Shown here piece after piece: positions 23,867 to 32,364 of a stretch of 64,000 bases of DNA. Location of the stretch: positions 62,001 to 126,000 of the forward strand of contig NZ_BSDJ01000008.1 of assembly GCF_027925525.1 (NCBI RefSeq), in the 5' to 3' direction. The translations under genes were made by a program, and so were the position numbers. This DNA is from Paenibacillus tyrphae. Its GTDB lineage: Bacteria; Bacillota; Bacilli; Paenibacillales; NBRC-103111. The notes under the pieces are model-generated. The model was given only the letters and a program-made list of their open reading frames with translations, did no database searches and was not told the DNA's origin. Within the stretch, counting starts at the first letter, position 1. Each line of letters opens with the position of its first letter.

Positions 23867-24751
23867 TTACTTCCTCCCTTGTTGTGTTGACCGCTCTCCC
23901 GGATACGTTTGAAACAACCGGTACAAATGCATGACCATATAGCCGATCTCATCTTCGGGAACATCCGTCTCCAGCCGCTGCCCGATCAGAGAACCAAGCT
24001 CGGCGGCCAGCCGGTATTCCTCGGGGTATTGGGTTTTGAATTCGTTCATAAACGGATTGCGAACAACTTTGCCATGGGCAATCCGTTCGATCGCATGCCG
24101 CAAATGCGTGATCAGCCGGACATAATCCATACTGTCGCGCGGAACGGGGACGCCCAGCTCGCTTTCAACTACTGCGACCGCTTCATTCACCAGATTGGAG
24201 AATTTCACCAGCTCTCCGACCGGAACGCTGGTGACCGCCGAATGGACGTGAAAGGTCAAAAATCCGATTTCGTCCTCCGGGATTTCGATGTCGAACGCCT
24301 CGCTGATCATGGCTGCCGCGCTTCGCGCAATTTCGTACTCCTTGGGAAACCACAGCAGCGTTTCCTGCAGGAACGGATTGACGATATCCATCCCGTTCTT
24401 GAGCCGGTAAACCGCGAATTGAATATGGCTTGGCAGCGCAAAATACACCTTGTTGTTCAGCGGCTCGGAAAATTGCCCGTTAATGCTGTCAATGATCCGC
24501 TCGGAGATTCGGATCACCTCGGGGTCGATTCCTTCCAGCAGCGTGTGATACTCGCTCATCTGATCGCGGTCGTCCAGCCGAAATCGTTTTTCAATACGGG
24601 GGTCTTTGGCCTCGATCGTCCCGCTTCCTTTGGAGGAAAATCCGATGCCCTTGCCCAGCAGCACGTACTCCTTCCCGGAATCCGAATCCAACACCATAAG
24701 CACATTATTGCTGATGACCCGCTCGATTCGAAGCAGACGATTCGCTTGCAT
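23867..24751 (-). CDS. glcT: GlcT-type transcription antiterminator
   Basis: A 294-residue BglG/SacY-family protein. Residues 1-60 are the RNA-binding CAT domain (IERVISNNVLMVLDSDSGKEYVLLGKGIGF), followed by PRD1 (about 70-170) and PRD2 (about 175-280), with HVHSAV and RLITHLRHAIER holding histidines for PTS-dependent control. It binds a RAT RNA to prevent folding of a terminator. The RAT and terminator here lie in glcT's own leader (24795-24868), so GlcT governs its own gene together with the whole PTS operon. Confidence 0.94.
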   Translation of the reverse strand: MQANRLLRIERVISNNVLMVLDSDSGKEYVLLGKGIGFSSKGSGTIEAKDPRIEKRFRLDDRDQMSEYHTLLEGIDPEVIRISERIIDSINGQFSEPLNNKVYFALPSHIQFAVYRLKNGMDIVNPFLQETLLWFPKEYEIARSAAAMISEAFDIEIPEDEIGFLTFHVHSAVTSVPVGELVKFSNLVNEAVAVVESELGVPVPRDSMDYVRLITHLRHAIERIAHGKVVRNPFMNEFKTQYPEEYRLAAELGSLIGQRLETDVPEDEIGYMVMHLYRLFQTYPGERSTQQGRK

Positions 24752-24794
24752 AGCCTAACCCACCACCTTTCCTTACGTTCCGAGCTGACGGCAA

Positions 24795-24868
24795 ACAAAA
24801 AAGAGCCAAAAAAAGACCTCTGATCATAGTCTTTTCCTGGCTCATGCCCTTTTATCGGTAACACGCCA
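24795..24868 (-). promoter_or_regulatory. RAT antiterminator and overlapping terminator in the glcT leader
   Basis: On the minus strand GTGTTACCGATAAAAGGGCATGAG (24844-24864 region) resembles the GlcT-binding RAT of Bacillus ptsG as I remember it, with its GTGTTAC and GGCATGAG blocks. Its 3' end overlaps a terminator stem GAGCC...GGCTC (24803-24843) whose inner AAAAGAC/GTCTTTT pairs continue the helix and which ends in TTTTTTGT. The two structures exclude each other. Confidence 0.8.
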
Positions 24869-24890
24869 ATTTGTATTCGGTTACAGTCAC

Positions 24891-24919
24891 ATCATACCCA
24901 TTTGTAAACGTTTCGTCAA
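24891..24919 (-). promoter_or_regulatory. Promoter of the glcT-PTS operon
   Basis: TTGACG, 17-nt spacer, TATGAT, placed about 25 nt upstream of the RAT. The spacer contains AAACGTTTACA, which matches the right half of a CcpA cre site; the left half does not, so cre control is only a possibility. Confidence 0.75.
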
Positions 24920-24969
24920 TAGGATTTGCGTGGAATTAAAAGGCGAATTATTGAACAAATTGCCAACGG

Positions 24970-25245
24970 CTATCCTTCTTGACGAGGCAAGCTTTGCAGC
25001 GCGGCGTTCACAAGCAGGTCGTAGAAATCGTCGTCTTCTTCCAGCCTTTCTTCTACCGCAAGAATGTCCTCTTCCGATCCCGATTCTTTGGAAAAAATCA
25101 GGCTGTAGCTCCAATCCTTCGCATTTTTGCTGTGCAGCGTAATTTCATACGGCGCTTCATGCCCTTCATATTGAAACTCGACATGGCCCACGTAGCCGCT
25201 CTCTTTGCTGTGCGTCATCCGGCTTCCGATGATATTCACATTCAT
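24970..25245 (-). CDS. Small acidic protein of unknown function
   Basis: A 91-residue soluble protein with a beta-rich first half (GYVGHVEFQYEGHEAPYEITLHSKNAKDWSYSLIF) and an acidic helical second half (EEDILAVEERLEEDDDFYDLLVNAAL). I do not recognise the family. AAAGGA is 15 nt before the ATG at 25245, rather far; the ATG ten codons in, with GGAAG upstream, is an alternative start. It is a single gene between the PTS leader and the HemAT-like gene. Confidence 0.6.
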   Translation of the reverse strand: MNVNIIGSRMTHSKESGYVGHVEFQYEGHEAPYEITLHSKNAKDWSYSLIFSKESGSEEDILAVEERLEEDDDFYDLLVNAALQSLPRQEG

Positions 25246-25319
25246 TTTCGTCAGCTCATTCCTTTCTGTTTGTCTATAGACATTATCGCCTTTTCCGCCC
25301 GTTATGCACCAGCCTTTTT

Positions 25320-26639
25320 TTACGCTTTATCCCGCAGCGTTTCCGCAGTCGATGCTACCCGGCTTACCGCATTGCCTATTTCGCCGATCGTATGTACCAG
25401 CCGGTCCATCTCGCTGCCGACCTCTTCCGTCTGATCGATATTCGTCTGCATCGAGTGTACGATTTCGCTGAACACCCTTCGCGCTTCCAGCGCTTCCGTA
25501 CGGCTCGTTTCCACGACTTGGCGCACCTCGTGAATCGATCGTACGACCCGGTCATTGCACTTATCTGATTCGGTAACGATATCCGCAATGCGCGTCAGCG
25601 TCTTCTTCGTATCGTCGGACAATTTGCGCACCTCGTCGGCGACAATCGAGAACCCTCTTCCGTGCTCGCCGGCCCTGGCCGCCTCAATGGCTGCATTCAG
25701 AGAAAGCAGATTGGTCTGCGCCGCAATGTCTTGTACGATCGTAACGATATCCTTGATCTGCGACGACAGCTCGTTCAGCTGCACGGCGGACTGCTGCATA
25801 TGATCGGCGCGTTCGTGAATGACGACGATTTTCGCTTCCAGCGCCTGAATCTGCTCCTGCCCTGTGCCGGCCATCGCCTGGCTCGACCTTGACTGCTCCG
25901 CCATCGAGGCAAAGGCTTCCTTCACGTCGCTGCTCGTCGAGATTAATGTCTCGACCACCGCGTTGTTTTCCTGCGTCAGCGCGGCGAGTTCCTCGCTTAA
26001 CATGCGCAGATCGTTGCGGTATTTTTCATGCTGCAGCTCCCGCTGGCGCAAATTCTCCTTTTCGTACGCTTCCAGCACGAGCTGCTGCTCGAAGTTGAAC
26101 AGCTTGGTCAATACCCGGTTAATCGCCACCATGTCGTCTTTGTGCTGAACCTGGCTGACGACAGCGTCGATAAATCCGTTCTGCAGATTTTGGAAAGCGC
26201 TTAAATACCACTTTGGTTCCAGTCCGATCCGCTCGTGAATCAGGGCGATTTTCGTTCTCTTTTCTATAAACGCCCGGTCCATTTTGCCATCGAGCAGCTC
26301 GGTCAAATGTGTCTTCATCGTCCGGGTCAGCCGTTCGACGGTCGAATTGTCCCGTATAATCCGGTCCAGCTTGTCCACTTGCAGCACGGCTTTGTAAAAC
26401 GAATCGACAATCTCGTCGATCCGCCCCTCGATCATAGGCTTAAACATGGCCAGAATGCGCAGATCCTCTTCGGACAAAGCGATCATTTTAAGCTGCGCCT
26501 TCAGCTCCGCATCGTTCACCTTGCAGGTGACCTTAACTGCGTTCAGCTTGTCCTGCTGCAATAACGAAACATGTCCCTCCGGCACGGCGCCGTCTTTCCC
26601 AAACCAACGGGCAATGGTATGAAACGGACACTTGCTCAT
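25320..26639 (-). CDS. HemAT-like globin-coupled chemotaxis transducer
   Basis: A 439-residue soluble protein, the size of Bacillus HemAT. Residues about 45-205 match the globin sensor domain, with the heme-ligand region [20 protein letters not shown] carrying the proximal His. The C-terminal half is a methyl-accepting signalling domain with the hairpin tip [37 protein letters not shown]. It has no transmembrane helix. It senses oxygen and acts on CheA. RBS AGGAGG precedes the ATG. The leader holds a GEMM-type riboswitch and a terminator, so expression responds to a cyclic dinucleotide. Confidence 0.93.
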   Translation of the reverse strand: MSKCPFHTIARWFGKDGAVPEGHVSLLQQDKLNAVKVTCKVNDAELKAQLKMIALSEEDLRILAMFKPMIEGRIDEIVDSFYKAVLQVDKLDRIIRDNSTVERLTRTMKTHLTELLDGKMDRAFIEKRTKIALIHERIGLEPKWYLSAFQNLQNGFIDAVVSQVQHKDDMVAINRVLTKLFNFEQQLVLEAYEKENLRQRELQHEKYRNDLRMLSEELAALTQENNAVVETLISTSSDVKEAFASMAEQSRSSQAMAGTGQEQIQALEAKIVVIHERADHMQQSAVQLNELSSQIKDIVTIVQDIAAQTNLLSLNAAIEAARAGEHGRGFSIVADEVRKLSDDTKKTLTRIADIVTESDKCNDRVVRSIHEVRQVVETSRTEALEARRVFSEIVHSMQTNIDQTEEVGSEMDRLVHTIGEIGNAVSRVASTAETLRDKA

Positions 26640-26684
26640 AAAACGGACCCCCTCCTGTTTATCTGTGTCGGTCCCGAACGCACG

Positions 26685-26711
26685 AAAAAAAACCGCAGCG
26701 GCGCGCCCGGC
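26685..26711 (-). terminator. Expression-platform terminator of the GEMM riboswitch
   Basis: A GC-rich hairpin (CCGGGCG/CGCTGCGG with mismatches) is followed by eight Ts on the minus strand, 46 nt before the HemAT-like start codon and downstream of the aptamer. Confidence 0.6.
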
Positions 26712-26746
26712 TTCTATGGTTGGCGTTGAAGTGGCGGAATGTCACA

Positions 26747-26830
26747 ACAGTGGCAACCTGGCGATCGTTCTTCCCGTTCGGGAAGGGCAGACCCATGGCT
26801 TTGCGTCCCCGCTTTTCAGACAGGTATGCC
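26747..26830 (-). ncRNA. GEMM-I (cyclic-di-GMP type) riboswitch
   Basis: The minus strand shows the signature GGGGACGCAAAGCC, preceded by GGCATACC and a GAAA tetraloop and followed by GGGTCT, a GGGAAG-type hairpin and CCAGGTTGCC. GGCATACC and GGTTGCC can pair as helix P1, and the GAAA loop can dock as in known aptamers. The ligand is expected to be c-di-GMP; the related cGAMP subclass cannot be excluded. It controls the HemAT-like gene through the following terminator. Confidence 0.83.
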
Positions 26831-26938
26831 TTTTTCCTCATGAATTTGTAAATACTTGATCTATTCTACTACAGTTTGTGAGCGTTTTCTAGCACGATTT
26901 ATTTTTCTTTACCACCAGCGGCGGCGAATTAATTTTTT

Positions 26939-26967
26939 TCGACACATCCTGTTGAATATTGTAAAAT
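26939..26967 (+). promoter_or_regulatory. Promoter of the MORN-repeat gene
   Basis: TCGACA, 17-nt spacer, TAAAAT, 36 nt before the ATG at 27003. Confidence 0.65.
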
Positions 26968-27002
26968 GGAAAAGTATAGGACGAATAGGAGGGAAATTCT
27001 GT

Positions 27003-28598
27003 ATGAACAAATGGTACGCCATGCTGCCGGCCTGTTTGCTGTGGACGGCGCTTGCGGCACCGGGCTTGGCAGGCGCAGCCGATCCGCAGGTGCGCGTGTA
27101 TCTGGACGGCAAGCCCATCAAATTCGAAGTTCAGCCCATCTTGGACAATGGAACGACGCTGGTTCAATTCCGGCCGATTTTTGAAAAAATAGGGCTCACG
27201 GTCGGCTGGGACGAGGCTACGCAAACCGTGACCGGCACGAAGGACGACCTCTCCATTAAGCTGGTTATCGACGACGTGGACGCTTATATTAACGACCGGC
27301 TGAACGAGCTTGAGCTTGCGCCCCGGCTGGTCGAGGGCAATACGTTCGTCCCGCTGCGGTTCGTCAGCGAAGCGAGCGGCAAAGAAGTGACATGGGATGG
27401 AAAAAGCATGTCGGTATATATAAAAAGTCCGGCGGATTCGACAGGGCCCGGAAATTCCGGCGGGACCACAGGCGGCGGCTCCAGGCCCGGCGGCGGAGAC
27501 TCCGGGACCAAACCGGGCGGCGGCACGGACACGACCAAGCCCGACAAAGGAGACTATACCTATCCGAACGGGGACAGATATACCGGCCAGATGGTGAACG
27601 GGTATCCCGAAGGACGGGGCAAGCTGTACAACCTGGGCGGAAAGCTACTGTTCGAAGGAACAATGTCGAACGGGCTCCCCGGAGACGGACATCTCAAGAG
27701 CTACCACGAGAACGGCCAGCTGGAATTCGACGGAAATTTAAGAAACGGGGTGCGCACCGGCTCCGGCAAGCAGTACTCTTCCACAGGCTCGCTGCTATTC
27801 GACGGCACCTTCTCGGTCGGCGAGCGGGAAAAAGGAACGCTGTACTACGACAACGGCGACAAGTATACCGGTCCTTTCGATAACGACAAGCCGAGCGGAG
27901 CCGGCAAGCTCGTCTACAAGAACGGCGACGTATACGAGGGCGATTTCTTCGACGGACGGCGCGAAGGCAAAGGAACCTACACAACGACCAAGGGCGAGAA
28001 GCTGGTCGGGGATTTTAAGAACAACATGATGAACGGAATCATCTCTCATTATGACAAAAAAGGCACCTTGCTGTCCGTCAGCGAATTTTCCAACGACGTC
28101 CTGATCCGCAAAGTCGATATGGGCAACGGTAACACGACGCTGCCGAATACGAATCCTTCGGCGCAGCCGGACAGAGTCAAGCTTGAGAATGAGCGGTACG
28201 ACAAGCTCGTGAATTCGATCCGGGAGAACTACAATCAGAACAAAAAGCAGTTGGAGGACCAAATCGCCCAAATCCGCAAGGATAACCCGGGAACCTACTC
28301 CAGCCAGGCGGAATATAACAAAGCGCTGAAGGAAGCCGAGACGAAGCAGACGGATATTTCGAATAGGCTGAATTCGTTGGCCGGCGATTATTCCAAGGCG
28401 GCGGAGGCGGCCAAGGCCGAGCTGAACAAGCAGCTGACGAATGTTCAGACGCTGATTACGCAGATCCATGCCAAAGGATCGGCCCAACAGCGGATCGAGG
28501 CGCTGCGAGATCAATTGAACTTCCTGAGAGACAATTACAACAACGAGTTGAAAAGAGCGAACGACCAGCACCTGGAAATCATCAAGCAGCTGAAGTAA
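27003..28598 (+). CDS. Exported protein: copper-amine-oxidase-N domain, MORN repeats, coiled coil
   Basis: A 531-residue protein; ATG at 27003 behind AGGAGGG. A signal peptide (residues 1-25, ...APGLAGAA) leads to a copper-amine-oxidase N-terminal-like domain (about 28-138: VYLDGKPIKFEVQPI...GTTLVQFRPIFEKIGLTVGWDEATQTVTG...FVPLRFVSEASGKEVTW), a wall/stalk domain common in Paenibacillus. A Gly/Thr/Ser linker (about 142-180) follows, then MORN-type repeats (about 182-345, for example YKNGDVYEGDFFDGRREGKGTY), then a charged coiled-coil tail rich in E, K, Q. It probably sits at the cell surface. This combination is unusual; its job is unknown. Confidence 0.85.
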   Translation: MNKWYAMLPACLLWTALAAPGLAGAADPQVRVYLDGKPIKFEVQPILDNGTTLVQFRPIFEKIGLTVGWDEATQTVTGTKDDLSIKLVIDDVDAYINDRLNELELAPRLVEGNTFVPLRFVSEASGKEVTWDGKSMSVYIKSPADSTGPGNSGGTTGGGSRPGGGDSGTKPGGGTDTTKPDKGDYTYPNGDRYTGQMVNGYPEGRGKLYNLGGKLLFEGTMSNGLPGDGHLKSYHENGQLEFDGNLRNGVRTGSGKQYSSTGSLLFDGTFSVGEREKGTLYYDNGDKYTGPFDNDKPSGAGKLVYKNGDVYEGDFFDGRREGKGTYTTTKGEKLVGDFKNNMMNGIISHYDKKGTLLSVSEFSNDVLIRKVDMGNGNTTLPNTNPSAQPDRVKLENERYDKLVNSIRENYNQNKKQLEDQIAQIRKDNPGTYSSQAEYNKALKEAETKQTDISNRLNSLAGDYSKAAEAAKAELNKQLTNVQTLITQIHAKGSAQQRIEALRDQLNFLRDNYNNELKRANDQHLEIIKQLK

Positions 28599-28637
28599 TG
28601 ATGTTCCATCGTTCGTTATAACTCACAAAAGCACAAA

Positions 28638-28668
28638 AAGGCCTGCATCGCTAACCGGATGCAGGCTT
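28638..28668. terminator. Terminator of the MORN gene, left flank of palindromic element 2
   Basis: GCCTGCATC pairs with GATGCAGGC around GCTAACCG. The same stem with a different loop lies on the other side of the palindrome at 28885-28909. Confidence 0.75.
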
Positions 28669-28674
28669 AAGCTT

Positions 28675-28876
28675 GTTGAGAAAGTGGTCTAAGCAAAAAT
28701 AGAGAAACATACGGAGGTGGGGTATCCACTGGAGAAGCGATAGCGGCCGCCTTTGTCTTCGGGAAATGTCCGCTAGTAAGCGGCTTCCAATCAAATTTCC
28801 CGAAGACAAGAGTGGTCGGAAGTGGATACCCCACCCCTTCGTTACCTCTATAATCCCGTTTGACCACTTTTTCAAC
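28675..28876. repeat. Palindromic repeat element, copy 2 (202 bp)
   Basis: Same family, length and core orientation as copy 1, in the convergent gap between the MORN gene and an ABC permease. Its right end reads GACCACTTTTTCAAC (one change from the perfect terminal repeat). Linkers AAGCTT (left) and ACTCTG (right) are exchanged relative to copy 1. Confidence 0.9.
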
Positions 28877-28884
28877 ACTCTGAG

Positions 28885-28909
28885 GCCTGCATCGTTGACT
28901 GATGCAGGC
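28885..28909. terminator. Terminator of the ABC permease gene, right flank of palindromic element 2
   Basis: The 9-bp stem GCCTGCATC/GATGCAGGC is identical to that at 28641-28666; the loop is GTTGACT instead of GCTAACCG. TTCTTTG follows on the plus strand. Confidence 0.75.
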
Positions 28910-28930
28910 TTCTTTGCGCAGCCCTCGGGC

Positions 28931-29806
28931 TTATCCTTTGACGGAGCCGCTGGTCATGCCCGCGATGAACGACTTGTTCATCAGGAAGTAGACGACCAGA
29001 ATCGGGAGCATCGATACCATCGAGCCAGACAGCATCAAGTGCCATTCCGCCGCAGCGTTGGCGGAGTACTTCAGCGAGATGACGCCGACCGTCAGCGGCC
29101 GCAAGTCGGGATTCGTCATCGTAAAAATAAGCGGGAGCACGTATTGGTTCCACGATTCGCGGAACGTGAACAGCCCGACGACCCCCAGCCCCGGCGTAAG
29201 CAGCGGCAAAATAATGCGCCAATAGATCCCGAAAAATCCGCAGCCGTCGATCGTTGCCGCCTCATCCAAGTCTTTCGGGATGGAGCGTACGAACCGCTCA
29301 AGCAGAAAAATATTAAAGGACAGGTGCGTGCCGACGAAGATCAGCACGATGCTCCACAGCGACTTGTGCAAATGCACCTCGCGCATCATGTCATAGAGCG
29401 GACGGTACGTAATAGCCCCGATCGTGATGAACATCGTGACCGCAAGAACGCCCATGATGAGGCCGCGTCCCGGAAACATCCGCCGGCCAAGCGCATAAGC
29501 GCCCATCGAGCAGACGATGATATTGATGACCGTGGACGCGATGGAGATAAACAAGCTGTTCCACGTATATTTTGCAAAGTTGGCCCGCTCCCACGCCTCG
29601 GCGTAGTTTTTCCAATGCCATTCCTTCGGCCAGATGCTCGTGCTATTCAGCAGCTCGAAATTCGACTTAAACGAGCCGAATAACGTAAAGACGACCGGAT
29701 ACAATATCGCGATGACGATGCTCAGCAGAAAAATCCAGACGATCGTCCAGGCCAGCAGCGGGCCGACGCGTACGGAAGTGCCCTTTTTGGCGGCGATTGT
29801 GCTCAT
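28931..29806 (-). CDS. Carbohydrate ABC transporter permease (MalG type)
   Basis: A 291-residue inner-membrane component with six hydrophobic segments and the EAA loop LDEAATIDGCGFFGIYWRIILPLLTPG (about residues 188-213) that docks to the ATPase. The C-terminal NKSFIAGMTSGSVKG is typical of CUT1 MalG-like permeases. It is the last gene of the SBP-permease-permease operon; no ATPase gene is present, so a shared MsmX-like ATPase elsewhere is expected, as is usual in Bacillota. Confidence 0.93.
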   Translation of the reverse strand: MSTIAAKKGTSVRVGPLLAWTIVWIFLLSIVIAILYPVVFTLFGSFKSNFELLNSTSIWPKEWHWKNYAEAWERANFAKYTWNSLFISIASTVINIIVCSMGAYALGRRMFPGRGLIMGVLAVTMFITIGAITYRPLYDMMREVHLHKSLWSIVLIFVGTHLSFNIFLLERFVRSIPKDLDEAATIDGCGFFGIYWRIILPLLTPGLGVVGLFTFRESWNQYVLPLIFTMTNPDLRPLTVGVISLKYSANAAAEWHLMLSGSMVSMLPILVVYFLMNKSFIAGMTSGSVKG

Positions 29807-29824
29807 GATACGGTTCCTCCTTCC

Positions 29825-30733
29825 TTAATGCGCCTGACTGGATTTGCGCGAGATATATAAGTAAGCCGACGTAAGCAGACCGACGATCAGCGCGGAGACG
29901 AAGCCTACGGCAGCGCCATAGCCGTACTGCTGCACGACCGCATCGCCCTCGGACACCGGGAAGAACAGCTTGTAGATGTACAAATACATGACTTCCGTTT
30001 TGCCTCCGGGACCTCCGGCCGTCAAGACCATGATGCTTTCGTAGCTCTTCAGCGTGTTGACAATCGCCAGCATGACGATGATCTGCATGACCGGCCCGAG
30101 CAGCGGAATCGTGACGTACCAGAACTGCTGTACCTTATTGGCGCCGTCGATCGCCGCGCTTTCGTACAAATCGTTCGAGATGCCCTGCAGGCCTGCGAGA
30201 AACAGCACCATGTAGTTCCCGACCGCGCCCCAGATCGCGACGAGAATGGCGGTGAGCATCGAGTACTTGACGCCGAGCCATTCGATCGGTTGATCGACTA
30301 GTCCGATCGACATAAGCATTTTGTTAATAATCCCGTTGTACGAGTTGAACATCAGGTAGAAGACGAGCGAGATGACGGCCGTACTGATGATGGTCGGCAT
30401 GAAAATGATGGCGCGCATCGTATTTTTGCCTAACAGCTTGTTGTTCAGGATGAAAGCTAGGATAAGGGAAAGCGGCAAAGTAATGACGAGCTTCCCGGCC
30501 GTAAACACCAGCGTGTTCCAGACCGAATGCCAGTACTGCGAGTCGCGCGTGAACAGCCGGACAAAGTTTTCGAGCCCGATGAAGGTCGCATCCGAAAAGC
30601 CGTCATAGTCGTAGAACATATATTTGAAGGCCCATGCCAGAGGATAGATGGCAAACAGCAGCAGGAGAACGACCGTTGGCAGAACCATGATGTAAGGTCC
30701 CGTGTATTCCTTCAATCTTTTTTTGAGCGGCAC
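29825..30733 (-). CDS. Carbohydrate ABC transporter permease (MalF/UgpA type)
   Basis: A 302-residue protein. I start it at GTG 30733 (AAGGAG 8 nt upstream); an upstream ATG at 30811 would put part of the intergenic terminator in the coding region. Six hydrophobic segments, the EAA-like loop LYESAAIDGANKVQQFWYVTIPLLGPV (about 195-221), and GGPGGKTEVMYLYIY near 255 mark a CUT1 sugar permease. It pairs with the downstream MalG-type protein, 18 nt away. Confidence 0.93.
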   Translation of the reverse strand: MPLKKRLKEYTGPYIMVLPTVVLLLLFAIYPLAWAFKYMFYDYDGFSDATFIGLENFVRLFTRDSQYWHSVWNTLVFTAGKLVITLPLSLILAFILNNKLLGKNTMRAIIFMPTIISTAVISLVFYLMFNSYNGIINKMLMSIGLVDQPIEWLGVKYSMLTAILVAIWGAVGNYMVLFLAGLQGISNDLYESAAIDGANKVQQFWYVTIPLLGPVMQIIVMLAIVNTLKSYESIMVLTAGGPGGKTEVMYLYIYKLFFPVSEGDAVVQQYGYGAAVGFVSALIVGLLTSAYLYISRKSSQAH

Positions 30734-30763
30734 GAAAATCAGCTCCTTCCGTAGGCGGTTTTT

Positions 30764-30816
30764 GGCAAAAAGAGAGCAGGCGACTCCCGGATATCCATAT
30801 AGGAGAGCCACCTGCT
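30764..30816 (-). terminator. Intra-operon terminator between binding protein and permeases
   Basis: GCAGGTGGCTCTCC and GGGAGTCGCCTGC pair around TATATGGATATCC; TCTCTTTTTGCC follows. Partial termination here would give more binding protein than permease. Confidence 0.78.
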
Positions 30817-30844
30817 GCCCGGTCGCTTATGCAAAACGAGAACT

Positions 30845-32227
30845 TTATTTTTTAATTTGACTGCGCGGGTCGAAATTCGGCTCGACGATCCGCTTCATGT
30901 TGCCGGCCTTTTCTTCGTTGTTCAAGCCGTCGTTGTAACGCTTGTTCAGATCTTCGATCCCTTTGTCAAGCGGGGTCAAGCCGAGAATCGACTCGGAGAT
31001 GACGTTCTGCCACGGCTTGCCCTCGATTTTGTGCACGGGGTATGCCGGCCACATGACATCGTCCTTCGGTGCGAATTCCTTGAAGTTTTTGAGCGTAGGC
31101 TCTTTCGCTTTGCCGAGGACGCTGGGCACGACGCTGATGCCTTTCCCCTGCTCGTAGTAAGGAACGAGCACGTCGTCGCTGTAGAGGAAGTTCAGCAGCT
31201 CCCAGGCTTCTTTTTTGTGCTTGCTTTTCCCGGACATATACAGCCAGGATGCGCCGCCGTTGATATAGTTCGCGCCCTTCGGCGTCCCGCCGTCGAGCGT
31301 CGGCACCTGCGCTACGCCCCAGTTCACTTTGGTCGGGAACTGCGTATCGTACACTCCCGGCTCGGCGGACAGCGAGAAATACATGCCGATTTTTCCGGCC
31401 GCAAACTGGTTGCGCAGCGGGTCGATGTCCAGCGATTCGTAGCCCGGAAGAATGCTTTTGTTATCGACGATTTGCTTCAGCGCTTGGACGTAAGGCTTCA
31501 GCACTTCGAAATCGTACTTCCCGTTTTTCCAGTCGTAGTAGTCTTTGCCGTCGAGACGAACCATCGGCAGCAATCCGCGCTCGAAGGCCGAGGCAGGCGT
31601 CTTCATATTTAACGCGAAGCCGTATACGTTGTCCGCTTTGCCGGCTTCGGTAATTTTTTTCGCATAGTCCACAAGCTCCGCCATTGACTTCGGCGGCTCG
31701 CTCAGGCCGGCTTTGGCGAACAGGTCTTTGTTATAGACCAGCCTCCAGGTTGTGCCGTAGTTCGGAAGGCTGTAGGTTTTGCCGTCCAGCGAGTTTTGCC
31801 GGTCGACCTTCAGCAGGTTGTCGCCAAAGCGAGACTTCACTTCCGGCGTCAAATATTCGTCGAGCGGTTGAATCGCTTTCATTTTTACCAAATCTTCTAA
31901 CTTGAGCTTCATTTTGGCGTTGAAAATGTCCGGCGCCTCGTCCGCTTGAATCGCCGTTTGCAGCGCCTGCTCGTAGTTGTCCGTCATGATCTGGGATTCG
32001 ACTTCGATCTTGCCTTTAAACTTCTGATTGAATTCTTCCAGCTTCGTTTTCATCAAGTCGGCGTCATGCCGAGCATTGGTCCAAAATTTCAGCTTGACCG
32101 GTTGTCCGCTTGCCCCGCCGCCGCTTTCGGAGCCGGTTTTCGTTTGTTCGCCGCCGCCGCATCCTGCCAGCGCCGATGAAGCCAGTGCCATCGCCAATCC
32201 GAGCTTTACATAGCCTTTTGTATTCAC
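30845..32227 (-). CDS. Sugar-binding lipoprotein of an ABC transporter
   Basis: A 460-residue extracytoplasmic solute-binding protein of family 1. The lipobox LAGC at residues 20-23 follows a typical lipoprotein signal, then a GGG/SGG linker. VKLKFWTNARHDADLMKTKLEEFNQKF and DAPDIFNAK are the usual N-lobe motifs. It feeds the two permeases downstream. It lies right after the YesM/YesN-type regulators, the standard arrangement of an oligosaccharide uptake locus in Paenibacillus. The sugar cannot be told. Confidence 0.94.
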   Translation of the reverse strand: MNTKGYVKLGLAMALASSALAGCGGGEQTKTGSESGGGASGQPVKLKFWTNARHDADLMKTKLEEFNQKFKGKIEVESQIMTDNYEQALQTAIQADEAPDIFNAKMKLKLEDLVKMKAIQPLDEYLTPEVKSRFGDNLLKVDRQNSLDGKTYSLPNYGTTWRLVYNKDLFAKAGLSEPPKSMAELVDYAKKITEAGKADNVYGFALNMKTPASAFERGLLPMVRLDGKDYYDWKNGKYDFEVLKPYVQALKQIVDNKSILPGYESLDIDPLRNQFAAGKIGMYFSLSAEPGVYDTQFPTKVNWGVAQVPTLDGGTPKGANYINGGASWLYMSGKSKHKKEAWELLNFLYSDDVLVPYYEQGKGISVVPSVLGKAKEPTLKNFKEFAPKDDVMWPAYPVHKIEGKPWQNVISESILGLTPLDKGIEDLNKRYNDGLNNEEKAGNMKRIVEPNFDPRSQIKK

Positions 32228-32338
32228 GGACTTCGTCCTCCCCTGTAAGATTCTCTGCGTATACGTGAGTTGATCTTCCTATTTCCAAGTATAGCGAACC
32301 GTGTCGAATTTCCTAGGGAGGGAATTTTCATGAGCGAG

Positions 32339-32359
32339 GGGGAGGATTTTCTCCTCCTC
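32339..32359. terminator. Outer hairpin, left flank of palindromic element 4
   Basis: GGGGAGGA and TCCTCCTC pair around TTTTC. The sequence nearly repeats the hairpin at 32575-32597 across the element. Confidence 0.6.
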
Positions 32360-32364
32360 GAGCT

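Noticed and set aside
24901-24920. Full CcpA cre site in the PTS promoter
   Set aside because: Only the right half (AAACGTTTACA) matches the consensus; the TG of the left half is missing.
28651-28878. Open frames inside the palindromic elements, similar between copies 1 and 2
   Set aside because: The frame is interrupted by a stop in copy 3 and by indels in the diverged copy, and the opposite strand shows equally open frames. The similarity is explained by nucleotide identity of the repeats.
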